Positions 23,587-23,657 of a DNA stretch of 23,657 nt are shown in pieces. Made by a program: the position numbers and the translations under genes. The notes below the pieces were generated by a model that saw nothing but the letters and a program-made list of their open reading frames with translations, was not told the origin of the DNA and made no database searches. Location of the stretch: assembly GCA_041855445.1 (NCBI GenBank), contig JBHAEG010000071.1, forward strand, positions 1 through 23,657. Reading direction: 5' to 3'. Each line of letters starts with the position of its first letter. Positions within the stretch are counted from its first letter, which is position 1. This stretch comes from Faucicola sp041855445 (GTDB taxonomy: Bacteria; Pseudomonadota; Gammaproteobacteria; Pseudomonadales; Moraxellaceae).

Positions 23587-23592
23587 GGCAAC

Positions 23593-23657
23593 ATGAAAAA
23601 TATCCGTGGACACATCATTGAATTAAAGCCCAATAATAAACAAGCCACTTATTTTGC
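23593..23657 (+). CDS. tnpB: TnpB (IS200/IS605-family OrfB, RNA-guided nuclease), N-terminal fragment cut by window edge
   Basis: Only 21 codons are visible: MKNIRGHIIELKPNNKQATY and one more residue. The pattern (beta strand, then L-x-P-N-N-x-Q-x-T-Y-F) is the usual start of TnpB/OrfB proteins of IS605/IS1341-type elements, which are nucleases guided by an RNA made from the element's right end. The fragment supports the family by its N-terminal motif only; the RuvC residues and zinc finger lie outside. No tnpA lies upstream within the window. There is no Shine-Dalgarno sequence before the ATG. Confidence in the family is good but not complete. Confidence 0.72.
   Translation, partial: MKNIRGHIIELKPNNKQATYF

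Larger units (their letters stand above)
23527..23657 (+). mobile_element. Left part of a probable IS200/IS605-type (tnpB-only) element
   Basis: This comprises the candidate left-end hairpin, the extended -10 promoter and the start of tnpB, and it is cut by the window edge. The true left boundary is unknown and could be a few tens of bases earlier, in the 63-nt gap behind nadR. Whether a tnpA exists on the other side cannot be seen. Confidence 0.5.

Overview
The window is an AT-rich gammaproteobacterial chromosome segment, most likely from Moraxellaceae (Moraxella, Acinetobacter, Psychrobacter or a relative). I base this on three things: the preserved tRNA-Thr(TGT)/Tyr/Gly/Thr(GGT)-tuf block, which matches the E. 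coli thrU-tyrU-glyT-thrT-tufB order; a type II secretion system (T2SS) that includes GspN and is split into small clusters linked to trpE; and strongly A/T-biased codon use. No database search was possible, so the genus is inference. Almost everything from 1 to 19641 is on the minus strand. The right end has rpoN, nadR and a truncated tnpB on the plus strand.

Region by region. (1) 1-800: 5' end of tuf preceded by four tRNA genes with a strong promoter. (2) 867-10556: gspN-gspC-gspD-trpE form a tight run (gaps of 3, 36 and 20 nt), preceded by dsbD, gspG and gspF. This covers the T2SS inner-membrane platform (GspF), major pseudopilin (GspG), the secretin and its inner-membrane connectors (GspD, GspC, GspN), and DsbD, which supplies reducing power to periplasmic disulfide isomerases. 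trpE (anthranilate synthase) rides at the end. No GspE ATPase or minor pseudopilins are present, so the rest of the machine must lie elsewhere. (3) 10658-10953: a second tRNA cluster, Pro(TGG)-Arg(TCT)-His(GTG). (4) 11057-19641: eight closely packed minus-strand genes, in transcription order a secreted DUF3298 protein, tatD, tcdA, a soluble GAF hybrid histidine kinase, an NhaP-type antiporter, a small rhodanese, and an McrB/McrC pair (type IV restriction). One good promoter is visible in front of the first gene, no terminator is visible inside, and the run stops just before the tRNA-Pro promoter. (5) 20018-23464: rpoN (sigma-54), a stand-alone thiS, a small PspC-domain protein and a bifunctional NadR-type NMN adenylyltransferase/ribosylnicotinamide kinase. 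(6) 23527-23657: the start of an IS200/IS605-type TnpB gene cut by the window edge.

The accessory elements are mcrBC and tnpB. The most unusual one is the McrB. It starts directly at its Walker A motif, carries about 135 extra residues inside the AAA+ domain, lacks a Shine-Dalgarno sequence, and lies in the same reading frame as the upstream rhodanese with a single stop codon between them. Everything else looks like ordinary core genome with a few regulatory curiosities (terminator-like hairpins in front of dsbD and between tRNA-Pro and tRNA-Arg, and two inverted repeats in promoter regions).
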